From Microvirga sp. 17 mud 1-3 (GTDB lineage Bacteria; Pseudomonadota; Alphaproteobacteria; Rhizobiales; Beijerinckiaceae), in NCBI RefSeq assembly GCF_003151255.1, contig NZ_CP029481.1:3038001-3102000 (forward strand): a DNA stretch of 64,000 bases, given 5' to 3'. This document shows positions 1-9,400 of this stretch, one piece after another (positions within the stretch are counted from its first letter, which is position 1; each line of letters begins with the position of its first letter). Under the pieces are notes generated by a model. It had not been told where the DNA came from. It did no database searches and saw nothing but the letters and a program-made list of their open reading frames with translations. Both the position numbers and the translations under genes were made by a program.

Positions 1-434
1 TCTCCCTGGCGCTCGCGCTCCAGGAGCGGCGGACGAGACCGGCGGCCTATTCCTGGACCTCCGCCATCCTCGGCCTCCTTCTCCAGATGACCTATGTGGG
101 CCTGGCGATCCGGCGAATCGTCCAGGGGCCGGAGCTCGGCCTGTGGCGCGGATTCGGCCAGGGCGAGCAATGGGCCTATTCGGTGGCGCTGCTTCTCACG
201 GGCATCGCGCTCCTCGGCATCGGGCTCCTGCGCGATATTCGCTTTGCCCGCCTCGCCTCGGCAGTATATCTTGTGCTCGCCGTCCTGAAGGTGTTCATCG
301 TCGATCTGGCCAATCTGGAAGGCGTCATGCGGGCTTTGTCCTTCATCGGCCTCGGCCTTGTTCTCATCGGCATCGGTCTCGTTTATCAGAGGCTCCTCGC
401 ACAACGGCCGGCCGGTGCTCCGGCCACACGATAG
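1..434 (+). CDS. DUF2339 membrane protein, C-terminal part
   Basis: The reading frame is open from the first base, so only the C-terminal ~144 residues are present. They contain four or five hydrophobic segments, ending with a run of the type [23 protein letters not shown]2339 proteins end in this way: large polytopic inner-membrane proteins of unknown function, whose last helix pair follows an LKVF(I/L)VD motif, here [13 protein letters not shown]. The gene stops 22 bases before the likely xseB start and may be co-transcribed with it. The family call rests on the pattern of the C-terminus; no function is known. Confidence 0.75.
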   Translation, partial: SLALALQERRTRPAAYSWTSAILGLLLQMTYVGLAIRRIVQGPELGLWRGFGQGEQWAYSVALLLTGIALLGIGLLRDIRFARLASAVYLVLAVLKVFIVDLANLEGVMRALSFIGLGLVLIGIGLVYQRLLAQRPAGAPATR

Positions 435-456
435 ACCCAGGACGGAGGACGATATT

Positions 457-720
457 TTGGCGGACGGCGGCATGAGCGACACCACTTCCATCAAGGCACT
501 CCCTTTCGAGAAGGCCCTGGCCGAGCTGGAGGAAATCGTGCGGCGGCTCGAGCGCGGCGACGTCCCCCTCGAGGATTCCATCGCGATCTACGAGCGTGGC
601 GAGGCCCTGAAGAAGCATTGCGAGCAGCTTCTCAAGAAGGCCGAGGCCCGAATCGAGAAGATCACCATCGGCCCCGACGGCCAGGCCTCCGGCAAGACGC
701 CCCTCGACGTGGACGAGTAA
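457..720 (+). CDS. xseB: Exodeoxyribonuclease VII small subunit
   Basis: This is a short acidic/charged helical protein with the family signature [20 protein letters not shown] followed by [19 protein letters not shown]. XseB binds the large subunit XseA to form exonuclease VII, which degrades single-stranded DNA in both directions; xseA is not in the window. I chose the TTG at 457 because GGAGGA at 444-449 sits seven bases before it. An ATG at 472, giving an 82-residue protein, lacks a comparable site but is the likely start in most annotations. The gene precedes dxs, an arrangement common in alphaproteobacteria. Confidence 0.92.
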   Translation: MADGGMSDTTSIKALPFEKALAELEEIVRRLERGDVPLEDSIAIYERGEALKKHCEQLLKKAEARIEKITIGPDGQASGKTPLDVDE

Positions 721-805
721 GGGCTGCGGCCGCGCACGCGCGCCCCTCTTTCAACCTATAGTTATGGGCCCAAATCCGGTGGCCGAAGCCTTGGAGTGAA
801 ACGCC

Positions 806-2722
806 TTGGCGACCTTGTCCACTCCCCTCCTCGACACCATCGCGACCCCGGAGGATCTCCGGCGGCTTTCCGAAAACCAGCTCCGGCAGGTGGCGGACGA
901 GCTGCGGGCAGAGACCATCGGGGCCGTCTCGGTCACGGGCGGGCATCTCGGCGCGGGTCTTGGCGTGGTGGAGCTCACGGTCGCGCTCCATTATGTGTTC
1001 GACACGCCGCGCGACCGGCTGATCTGGGACGTGGGCCACCAGGCCTATCCACACAAGATCCTGACCGGGCGGCGCGACCGCATCCGCACCCTGCGCAAGG
1101 CGGGCGGCCTGTCCGGCTTCACGAAACGGGCCGAGAGCGAATACGACCCCTTCGGAGCGGCGCATTCCTCCACGTCGATCTCGGCCGGCCTCGGCATGGC
1201 CGTGGCGCGGGATCTGAAGGGGCGGACGAACAATGTCGTCGCGGTGATCGGCGACGGCGCCATGTCGGCCGGCATGGCCTATGAGGCCATGAACAATGCG
1301 GGTGCCATGCAGTCGCGCCTCATCGTCATCCTCAACGACAACGACATGTCGATCGCGCCGCCGACGGGCGCCATGTCGTCCTACCTTGCGCGGCTCGTCT
1401 CCGGCGGCACCTACCGGGGCATTCGCGAGGCCGCGAAGCAATTGGCGAAGAGGCTGCCGAAATTCATCTACGACAAGGCCGCCAAGGCCGAGGAATTCGC
1501 CCGCGGCTTCTGGACCGGCGGCACCCTATTCGAGGAACTCGGCTTCTACTATGTGGGCCCCATCGACGGGCACAACCTCGACCATCTCCTGCCGGTGCTG
1601 AAGAATGTGCGGGATTCCGAGACGGGCCCGATCCTCGTCCACGTAGTCACCCAGAAGGGCAAGGGCTATGCGCCCGCGGAAGCTGCGGCCGACAAGTACC
1701 ACGGGGTCGTTACCTTCGACGTGGTGACGGGCGCCCAGGCCAAGGCGAAGGCCAACGCTCCCTCCTACACCAAGGTTTTCGGCGAGAGCCTGATCCGAGA
1801 GGCCGCCAAGGACGACAGGATCGTGGCCGTCACGGCCGCCATGCCGACCGGCACGGGAATCGACATGTTCGGCCAGGAATTCCCGGCGCGCACCTTCGAC
1901 GTAGGCATCGCCGAGCAGCACGCGGTCACCTTCGCGGCTGGTCTGGCGACGGAGGGCTACAGGCCGTTCTGCGCCATCTATTCCACCTTCCTCCAGCGCG
2001 CCTACGACCAGGTGATGCACGACGTCGCCCTGCAGAACCTGCCTGTGCGCTTCGCCCTCGACCGGGCAGGCCTCGTGGGCGCCGACGGGCCGACCCATGC
2101 GGGCGCCTTCGACATCGCGTTTCTGGGCTGCCTGCCCAACATGACCATCATGGCGGCGGCCGACGAGGCGGAGCTGGTCCACATGGTCGCGACCGCGGCC
2201 GCCCATGACGGCGGTCCCATCGCGTTCCGCTATCCACGGGGCGAAGGCGTTGGCATCGACCTGCCCGCGGAGGGCCGTCCCCTTCCGATCGGCAAGGGCC
2301 GCATCGTCCGCGAAGGCAGCCGAATCGCAATCCTCTCCCTCGGCACCCGCCTGTCCGAGGCGCTGAAGGCCGCCGAGGAGCTCGAATCCCGCGGCCTTTC
2401 GACCACGGTCGCAGATGCCCGCTTCGCCAAGCCGCTCGACGAGGATATGATCCTCCGGCTCGCCCGCGAGCACGAGGTGCTGATCACCGTGGAGGAAGGC
2501 TCCATCGGCGGCTTCGGCGCTTTCGTGCTTCAGCTTCTCGCCGACAGGGGCGCCCTGGACCGGGGCGGCCTGAAGGTCCGCTCCCTGGTCCTGCCGGACA
2601 CCTATATCGACCACGACAAGCCGGAGCACATGTACGCGAAGGCCGGACTCGACGCGGCGGGCATTGTCACCCGGGTCTTCGAGGCCCTCGGTCAGGAGGT
2701 CTCCCGTAAAGCGCGGGCCTGA
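806..2722 (+). CDS. dxs: 1-Deoxy-D-xylulose-5-phosphate synthase
   Basis: The 638-residue product condenses pyruvate and glyceraldehyde 3-phosphate, with thiamine diphosphate, to 1-deoxyxylulose 5-phosphate. This is the first step of the MEP isoprenoid pathway and also feeds thiamine and pyridoxal synthesis. The N-terminal domain contains the thiamine diphosphate/Mg motif GDGAMSAG and, after it, [15 protein letters not shown]. The central transketolase domain has [15 protein letters not shown], and a transketolase C-terminal domain closes the protein. Length is normal for the family. The start is a TTG preceded by GGAG at 793-796. The precursors presumably supply the polyprenyl synthase coded at 42736. 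Annotation is firm. Confidence 0.97.
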   Translation: MATLSTPLLDTIATPEDLRRLSENQLRQVADELRAETIGAVSVTGGHLGAGLGVVELTVALHYVFDTPRDRLIWDVGHQAYPHKILTGRRDRIRTLRKAGGLSGFTKRAESEYDPFGAAHSSTSISAGLGMAVARDLKGRTNNVVAVIGDGAMSAGMAYEAMNNAGAMQSRLIVILNDNDMSIAPPTGAMSSYLARLVSGGTYRGIREAAKQLAKRLPKFIYDKAAKAEEFARGFWTGGTLFEELGFYYVGPIDGHNLDHLLPVLKNVRDSETGPILVHVVTQKGKGYAPAEAAADKYHGVVTFDVVTGAQAKAKANAPSYTKVFGESLIREAAKDDRIVAVTAAMPTGTGIDMFGQEFPARTFDVGIAEQHAVTFAAGLATEGYRPFCAIYSTFLQRAYDQVMHDVALQNLPVRFALDRAGLVGADGPTHAGAFDIAFLGCLPNMTIMAAADEAELVHMVATAAAHDGGPIAFRYPRGEGVGIDLPAEGRPLPIGKGRIVREGSRIAILSLGTRLSEALKAAEELESRGLSTTVADARFAKPLDEDMILRLAREHEVLITVEEGSIGGFGAFVLQLLADRGALDRGGLKVRSLVLPDTYIDHDKPEHMYAKAGLDAAGIVTRVFEALGQEVSRKARA

Positions 2723-2759
2723 CGGAAGAGGCATTTTCTCGTGTGAGGGGCGCTCTCCA

Positions 2760-2929
2760 CTGTCATTCCGGGGCCGCGAAGCGGAGCCCGACCCGAAGGG
2801 CCACGCGAAGCGGGGAAACCCATAGCCGCTAACGCCGCAGGAGAAAGCGCAGTGGTCATCGTTAGCATTGTTCTGAGATACTGGTGTTTATGGGTTCCGG
2901 ACTTGCCTGACGGCAATCCGGAATGACGG
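2760..2929. repeat. Intergenic palindromic repeat, family B copy 1
   Basis: The outer ends are TGTCATTCCGG and its complement CCGGAATGACG, and the inner part carries AACCCATA near the left and TTTATGGGTTCCGG near the right. Together these make a long imperfect inverted repeat. The same ends and inner motifs recur at 45047-45196 and 55833-55981, with a decayed copy at 34903-35030. With family A next to it, this copy fills most of the 419-base gap between dxs and tlyA, in which I see no gene. Confidence 0.85.
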
Positions 2930-2942
2930 AGGATCCGCCAAC

Positions 2943-3070
2943 CTGCTCTCCTCCCCCTTGTGGGGAGGAGCTGGAGGTGGGGGTGTAGGCGCAGGACAGA
3001 ATCCAGCTTAGCGCCGACACCCCCACCCTTAATCCCTCCCCACAAGGGGGAGGGAAACACGTCGCGCTCC
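2943..3070. repeat. Intergenic palindromic repeat, family A copy 1
   Basis: The left arm reads CTCCTCCCCCTTGTGGGGAG and then GAGGTGGGGGTG; the right arm gives CACCCCCACC and then CCTCCCCACAAGGGGGAGG. The two arms are inverted copies, each with its own small hairpin, around a variable centre of about 25 bases. The right arm is followed by GTCGCGCT. Further copies lie at 38795, 40070 and 56041, with a half copy at 38228. Confidence 0.9.
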
Positions 3071-3141
3071 ATCCTAACCACGCTCGACCTCTCCGTTCGG
3101 GAAGGGTAAGTGTCCTCCATCATGAGCGAATTGAGGCCTGC

Positions 3142-3870
3142 ATGACCCGTAAACGTGCCGACGTGGTTCTCGTCGAGCGAGGATTCTTTACGAGCCGTGC
3201 GCGGGCACAGGAGGCGATTGCGGCCGGCCTCGTCACGGTGGACGGTGAACGTCTGCGCAAGCCGTCCGATCTGGTGCCCGCCGAGGCGGTGATTGTCGCC
3301 GAGCAGCCGCATCCTTACGTCTCCCGCGGGGGCGTGAAGCTGGCGGCCGCCCTCGACATCTTCGCCATCGACCCGAAAGGCCTCGTCTGCCTCGACATCG
3401 GCGCATCGACGGGCGGCTTCACGGATGTGCTGCTGAAGCGCGGCGCTGCCCATGTCTATGCGGTGGATGTGGGGCATGGCCAGCTGCACCCTTCCCTCGC
3501 GCAGGACGAGCGCGTGACAAGCCTCGAAGGCACGGATGCCCGCGCCCTGACGCCTGCCCTCGTGCCCCAACCGGCGGACCTGCTGGTGTCGGATGTGAGC
3601 TTCATCTCCCTGAAGCTCGTGCTGCCGCCCGCCATCGCACTGCTCAAGCCCGAAGCGACACTGGCGGTGCTCGTCAAGCCGCAATTCGAGGCCGGGCGCG
3701 ACCGGGTGAAGAAGGGCATTGTCCGCGACGCGGAGGTCCACCGCGCGGTCTGCGAGGACATGAGAGATTTCGTCGCCGGGCTCGGCTTCACCGTGATGGG
3801 CATCGTGCCCTCCCCCATCGAAGGCGGAGACGGCAATCGGGAATTCCTGCTGGGAGCGCACCGTGGGTGA
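3142..3870 (+). CDS. tlyA: TlyA family rRNA 2'-O-methyltransferase (hemolysin A family)
   Basis: The 242-residue protein has an N-terminal S4 RNA-binding domain (about residues 3-65, with SRARAQEAIAAGLVTVDGE) and a C-terminal FtsJ-like Rossmann methyltransferase. The SAM site is visible as CLDIGASTGGFTDVLLKRG, and the later DLLVSDVSFISL matches motif IV. Characterised TlyA proteins methylate cytidines of 16S and 23S rRNA at the 2'-O position, and some were first described as hemolysins; which activity applies here is not shown by the sequence. The last eight bases overlap the next methyltransferase gene, so the two are probably translated together. Confidence 0.93.
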   Translation: MTRKRADVVLVERGFFTSRARAQEAIAAGLVTVDGERLRKPSDLVPAEAVIVAEQPHPYVSRGGVKLAAALDIFAIDPKGLVCLDIGASTGGFTDVLLKRGAAHVYAVDVGHGQLHPSLAQDERVTSLEGTDARALTPALVPQPADLLVSDVSFISLKLVLPPAIALLKPEATLAVLVKPQFEAGRDRVKKGIVRDAEVHRAVCEDMRDFVAGLGFTVMGIVPSPIEGGDGNREFLLGAHRG

Positions 3871-5122
3871 ACGGGTAACGATCGAGCGCCTGGGCGCGAA
3901 GGCGGACGGGATTGCGGCGACGGCCGAAGGGCCCGTCTTCGTGCCCTATGCCCTGCCCGGCGAGACGGTGGAGATTGACCGGGACGGGGCGCGGGCGCAG
4001 CTTCTGCAGGTCATCGAGCCCTCGCCCGAGCGCGAGACGCCATTCTGCCCCTATTTTGGCGAATGCGGCGGCTGCGCCACCCAGCATATGCGGCACGGCT
4101 TCTACCAGGCCTGGAAACGGGACGTCCTGGTCCAGACCCTGCGCCATGCCCGCATCGAGGCGCCCCTCGACCCGCTGATCGACGCTCACGGAGAAGGACG
4201 CAGGCGCGTGACGCTCCATGTGCGCTTTCCCGACGGCGCGATGCATGTGGGCTACATGGCGGCGCGCAGCCACCATGTGGTGGAAATCGACCATTGCCCT
4301 ATCGCGGTGCCGGCCCTGCAACGGGCCGCGCCCACCGTAGCGCGCGCCATCGGCGTGCATCTCGCCAAGACCCGCAAGCCTCTCGACATCCAGATCACCG
4401 CGACGCGCGCGGGCCTTGACGTGGACATCCGCGGCCATGGCCCTATGAAGGACAAGGACCGCCTCGGCCTGGCCGAGCTTGCAGCCTCGCTCGACCTCGC
4501 GCGTCTCTCGCTCCACGGGGATGTGATCGTCGAGCGCCGGGCGCCTGCCCTCCTCATGGGCCGCGCCGCAGTTGTTCCACCGCCGGGCTCGTTCCTGCAG
4601 GCGACGGAGCGCGGGGAAGCCACCATGGCGGAATTCGCCGTCGAGGCGTGCCAGGGAGCCAAGCGCGTGGCTGACCTATTCTCGGGCTGCGGGCCTTTCG
4701 CGTTGCGCCTGGCGGAGCGCTCCGAGGTCCACGCGGTCGAGACGGACAAGGGCTCCGTCGCAGCCCTCGACAAGGCGGCGCGGGCCACGCCCGGCCTGAG
4801 GCGCGTGAGCGTGGAGGCCCGCGACCTGTTCCGCCGCCCGCTCCTTCTGCCGGAACTCAATGTCTATGACGCCGTGGTGATTGACCCGCCCCGCGCTGGC
4901 GCGGAGGCTCAGGCCCGGCAGATCGCCGCCTCGAAGGTCCCGCTCGTGGTGAGCATTTCCTGCGACGCCGCCACCTTCGCGCGGGACGCCGCAATCCTGA
5001 TGGAAAGCGGATACAGGCTCGAGCGGGTCGTGCCTATCGACCAGTTCAAGCACTCTCCGCATCTCGAAGTCATCGGCATCCTGCGCCGCGATACGGCCGG
5101 AAAGAAAAGGCGGCGCCCCTGA
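3863..5122 (+). CDS. TrmA/RlmD-family class I SAM-dependent RNA methyltransferase
   Basis: The 419-residue protein belongs to the RNA 5-methyluridine methyltransferase family. It has an N-terminal TRAM-like part (about 1-55) and a cysteine cluster CPYFGECGGC that fits the [4Fe-4S] site of RlmD-type enzymes. The SAM domain has DLFSGCGPFALRLAE, and the catalytic region shows VIDPPRAGAEAQ and SISCDAATFARD, where the Cys of ISCD is the expected nucleophile. The target base (23S rRNA U1939/U747 or tRNA U54) cannot be told from sequence alone. The start is a GTG inside the end of tlyA, a typical translational overlap. Confidence 0.9.
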   Translation: MGERVTIERLGAKADGIAATAEGPVFVPYALPGETVEIDRDGARAQLLQVIEPSPERETPFCPYFGECGGCATQHMRHGFYQAWKRDVLVQTLRHARIEAPLDPLIDAHGEGRRRVTLHVRFPDGAMHVGYMAARSHHVVEIDHCPIAVPALQRAAPTVARAIGVHLAKTRKPLDIQITATRAGLDVDIRGHGPMKDKDRLGLAELAASLDLARLSLHGDVIVERRAPALLMGRAAVVPPPGSFLQATERGEATMAEFAVEACQGAKRVADLFSGCGPFALRLAERSEVHAVETDKGSVAALDKAARATPGLRRVSVEARDLFRRPLLLPELNVYDAVVIDPPRAGAEAQARQIAASKVPLVVSISCDAATFARDAAILMESGYRLERVVPIDQFKHSPHLEVIGILRRDTAGKKRRRP

Positions 5123-5155
5123 TATTTGCTGAGGTGCGCAGAATCGTGAAGTGCC

Positions 5156-6466
5156 TCAGGCACGAACCGAAGCCTGCAGGCCCGGTGGGCGCTGAACGGG
5201 CGGCGGTGCAGCACGCCCGGCCTCTCTCGCGTGACCCTGAAGATCCGGCGCATCGCCGAGGCCGAGATCGCCGTCGCCGAGATGCCTATAGGCAGCGGGA
5301 TCGAAATGGGTCTCAGGCCCCTCGAGGCATTCCGTCAACGCCGCGCGCATACCTGCCTCATCAAGCCCGTTGCCGATAAAGACCAGCTCCTGCCTTCGGT
5401 CGCCCCAGACCGGGTCCCAGCGCGGCCTGAGGTAATTGTGGAATTGGGGGACGTTCGGCCACTGCTCCCGCGGCACCGCGCACCACCACAGCCCTTTGAA
5501 GTTCACCCGCGTCTGCGCGCCCGCGACCGAATACTGCACGACATGATCGGGATGGTTTGCCAGCCACAGGTTCCCCTTTGCCCGCAGCAGCCCGGGCCAT
5601 TGCCGATCGAGGAAAGCCTTCAGCCGCCCAGGATGGAAGGGACGCCGGGCCCGGAAGACGAAGCTCGAAATGCCGTATTCCTCCGTCTCGGGCGTGTGAT
5701 GTCCGCTGCCGTGAAGCTCCTTGAACCAGAGCGGATGCATGGCCGCCCGGCCCTCACGGAAAAGGCCCGTATTGAAGAGGCTCTTACTCGCGACCCTGCC
5801 GAAATCCGTCTCGAGGACGGCAGCCTCCGCGTTCAGCGCACGGACGATGCGGCGGACCCGGTCCCGCTCGTCAACGTCAACGGACGAGACCTTGTTGATC
5901 ACGATCAGATCGGCGAACTCGATCTGGTCAACGAGCAGATCTGCCAGCGTCCTCTCATCGTCCTCGGTCGCAGCCTGCCCACGGTCGCGCAGCAAATCAC
6001 GGCTGCTGAAGTCCTTCGCGAGGCTATGTGCGTCAACAACCGTCACGACCGCGTCGAGGCGGGCGATGTCAGCGATCGCGAAGCCGTCTTCGTCCCGGAA
6101 TGAGAAGGTCGCGGCAATCGGCAGCGGCTCGGCGATCCCGGTCGCCTCGATCAGCAGGGCATCGAAGCGGTTTTCCCGAGCAAGGCGGGCGACCTCTTTG
6201 TGGAGGTCGTCCCTCAACGTGCAGCAGATGCAACCGTTCGTCAGCTCCACCAGCTGCTCCGTCGTATGGGAAAGGTCGGCGCCGCCCGAGCGAATGAGCT
6301 CGGCATCGATATTGACCTCGCTCATGTCGTTCACGATGACGGCGACGCGGCGGCCCTCTCGATTGTTGAGGACATGGTTCAGGAGCGACGTCTTTCCGGC
6401 ACCGAGAAAGCCGCACAGGACGGTGACCGGCATGAGTCCTTTGTCGTGGTTCAGAAAAACCGTCAT
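5156..6466 (-). CDS. CobW/ZigA-type GTP-binding metallochaperone
   Basis: This is a COG0523 G3E GTPase. The Walker A motif GFLGAGKTSLLN lies at residues 19-30, the metal-binding motif GCICC at about 79-83, and the guanine-specificity motif NKVS near 194. A CobW C-terminal domain (about 270-380) includes FKGLWWCAVP. Relatives of the ZigA/YciC type are thought to deliver zinc to client proteins in zinc shortage, but no Zur box or zinc gene is visible nearby, so the metal is inferred. The last ~40 residues, after DPAAYRHLGD, are a Gly/Ala/Pro-rich tail unlike the usual short end and may come from a late frameshift. The gene starts eight bases past the end of the large DUF4082 gene. Confidence 0.9.
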   Translation of the reverse strand: MTVFLNHDKGLMPVTVLCGFLGAGKTSLLNHVLNNREGRRVAVIVNDMSEVNIDAELIRSGGADLSHTTEQLVELTNGCICCTLRDDLHKEVARLARENRFDALLIEATGIAEPLPIAATFSFRDEDGFAIADIARLDAVVTVVDAHSLAKDFSSRDLLRDRGQAATEDDERTLADLLVDQIEFADLIVINKVSSVDVDERDRVRRIVRALNAEAAVLETDFGRVASKSLFNTGLFREGRAAMHPLWFKELHGSGHHTPETEEYGISSFVFRARRPFHPGRLKAFLDRQWPGLLRAKGNLWLANHPDHVVQYSVAGAQTRVNFKGLWWCAVPREQWPNVPQFHNYLRPRWDPVWGDRRQELVFIGNGLDEAGMRAALTECLEGPETHFDPAAYRHLGDGDLGLGDAPDLQGHAREAGRAAPPPVQRPPGLQASVRA

Positions 6467-6473
6467 CGCATCC

Positions 6474-9400
6474 TCAGGCCGTCAGCGGGTTGAAGACCAC
6501 ATCGACGAAGTAGTTGGTGGCATTGTAGCTGCTTGTGGGGAAGAGGCTCGTCGAACCATAGGCATAGACGCCGTTATTGCCGGCAGACGCCGTAAGCGGC
6601 CCATTCGTGACGGCGGACGCGAACCCATTGCTGGTAGCGGCATAATGACCGTTGCTGTGATAGGACACCACATAGGTCTCGTTCGGGTTGATCGTGATCG
6701 GGTTCGAGAAGTAGGCAGTCTGCCAGCCGCTTGCGCTCTCGTTGGAGAACGCGACGGTGCCGAGCAGCGTTCCGGTCGAGGTCCACAACCGACCCTCGTG
6801 CGTTCCGGTGTCGCTGGTGCCCTTGTAGAACTTCACTCCGCTCACCGTCCCGGCCGCGCTCGATTGGAACCTCATTCCGAGCTCGACGGGCTTCGAATCG
6901 AAACTCGATGTGGTTTCGGGAGTGGTCGACGGCGAGAAGAGGGAAACCGGCATCGAGGTCGGTGCGAGCACCGACAGGCTGACATTGGCCGAGGCCGTTC
7001 CGCCTTGGCCATCGGAGATCGTGTAGGTGAAGCTTGCGGCGCCCGTATAATCGGTCGTCGGCGTGAACGAAACGGTCTTATTCTGCGCATTATAGACCAC
7101 GGAGCCGTGAGCCGGGTTGCTGACGCCTGTGATCGTCAGCGTATCGCCGTTCGAATCCGTATCGTTGCCGAGAAGCGAAGCCGCCTGGATCGTCAGCACA
7201 TTGTTTCGGGCTGTCGTGAAGCCGCTGTCGGCATTCGCGACCGGTGGCTGGTTCGCCGTTGGCGTCGGGTTGAAGAGCACATCTACGAAGTAGTTCGCGG
7301 ATCCGTAGCTGTTGGTGGGGAACAGGGCCGATGCCCCGTAGGCGAAAACGCCGTTGTTGCCGGCCGGCGCCGTCAGCGGCCCGTTCGTGACGGGAGCGGT
7401 GAAATAGCCGGACGTCGAGGCATAGTGCCCGTTGCTGTGGTAGGACACCACATAGGTTTCGTTGGCGTTGAGGGCAATCGGGTTCGAGAAATAGGCAGTC
7501 TGCCATCCGCTCGCGCTCTCGTTGGAGAACGTGACGGTGCCGAGCAGCGTTCCGGTCGAGGTCCACAGGCGTCCCTCATGGGAGCCCGTATCGCCAGTGC
7601 CTTTGTAGAACTTCACTCCGCTCACCGTACCGGACACGGAGGCCTGGAACTTCATGCCCAGCTCGACGGAGTTCGAGTCGTTGTTCGACGCGACATTCGG
7701 GGTGAGCGAGGACGGAAGCACGGAAATCGGCGCAGAACCGGAATCGAGCACCGAAAGGCTCACATTGGCCGAGGCGGTGCCGCCGCGGCCGTCCGAAATC
7801 GTATAGGTGAAGCTCGCCGCTCCCATGTAACCGGCCGTCGGCGTGAACGTGACGGTCTTGTTCTGGGCGTTATACGCCACGCTGCCATGGGTTGCATTGC
7901 CGACACCCGTGATCGTCAGCGTATCGCCATTCGGGTCCGTGTCGTTGCTGAGAAGCGATGTCGCCGCAAGCGTCAGGGCGTTGTCCCGCGTCGTCGTGAA
8001 GCCGCTGTCGGCATTCGCGACTGGTGGCTGGTTCGCCGTTGGCGTGGCGTTGAACAAGACGTCGACGAAGTAGTTGGCGGACCCATAGCTGTTGGTCGGG
8101 AACTGGGCGGAGGTTCCATAAGCGAAAACGCCATTGTTGCCGGCCGGCGCCGTCAGCGGCCCGTTCGTGACGGGGGCCGTGAAGTAGTTCGGCGTGGACG
8201 CATAATGTCCGTTGCTATGGTAGGAGACGACATAGGTCTCGTTCTGATTGAGAGCGATGGGGTTCGAGAAATAGGCGGTCTGCCAGCCGCTTGCACTCTC
8301 GTTGGCGAACGTGACGGTGCCGAGCAGCGTTCCGGTCGAGGTCCACAACCGGCCTTCATGGCTGCCAATGTCGCCCGTGCCTTTGTAGAACTTGATTCCG
8401 CTGACCGTTCCGGACACCGATGCCTGGAACTTCATGCCGAGCTCAACGGACTTCGAATCCGTGCTCGATGTGTTCGTGGGCGTGACGGAGGGTGAGAAGA
8501 GGGAAACCGGAAGCGCACTCTGGTCCACGACCGACAGGCTGACATTGGCCGAGGCCGTGCCGCCGCGACCGTCGGAGATCGTGTAGGTAAAGCTTGCAGC
8601 GCCCGTATAATCGGTCGTCGGCGTGAATGTGACGGTCTTGTTCTGGGCATTATAGGTCACAGAGCCATGAGCCGCGTTGCTGACGCCCGTGATGGTCAGC
8701 GTATCGCCGTTCGGATCCGTATCGTTGCCGAGAAGCGAAGCCGCCGGGATCGTCAGCACGTTATTGCGGGCCGTCGTGAAGCCGCTGTCGGCATTCGCGA
8801 CTGGAGGCTGCTGCGGGCCCGCGTCGAAGATGACATCGACCCAGTAATTGGCATTGCCGCCGTTGGAATTCGGGAAGAGCGTTCCGTCCCCATAGGCGAA
8901 GACGGAGGCACCGATCGGCGCCGTCAGCGGCCCAGCGGTGATCGGGGTGGTGAAGTAGTTGGAAGTCGAGGAGTAGTAACGGGTGTGATAGGACGCCACA
9001 TAGGTGGTACCGGGCGCGATGGTGATGGGCGTCTCGAAAGTCGCCGTCTGCCAGCCCGAATAAGACATGTCGTCGAAGGTCGCGGTCGCGAGCAGCGTGC
9101 CGTCACCGGTCCAGAGATGCGCGACCCTGTCGCCCAGGATCTGAGCCGGCTTGTAGAACCGGATCCCCGTGATCTTACCGGCTGTCGAACTCGTGAACTT
9201 CATGCCGAGTTCGACGCTGCGGGCATCGATATTGAACAGGGTGCTCGGCGTGTCCGCGAAGTTGAAGAAGCTGTCGGTGAGCGCCGGCTTGACCGAAATA
9301 TTGACGGGGGCGGTCGGCGTACCCAGGTTCAGGCTGTCGTCCACCGCGCGTGCGAGGACTTGGTAGGTCCCGCTGTCCTGCGTGTTCCACGTATAGGTCC

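Noticed and set aside
1526..2734. 402-codon open frame on the minus strand
   Set aside because: It is antisense to dxs, which has full-length homology and motifs.
5721..8495. 924-codon open frame on the plus strand with internal repeats
   Set aside because: It is the complement of the repetitive DUF4082 gene; its repeats only mirror the 780-bp units, and no start signal or domain is present.
6480..8820. Regularly spaced repeats considered as a CRISPR array
   Set aside because: The period is 780 bases and the repeats are coding and in frame; there are no short spacers and no cas genes.
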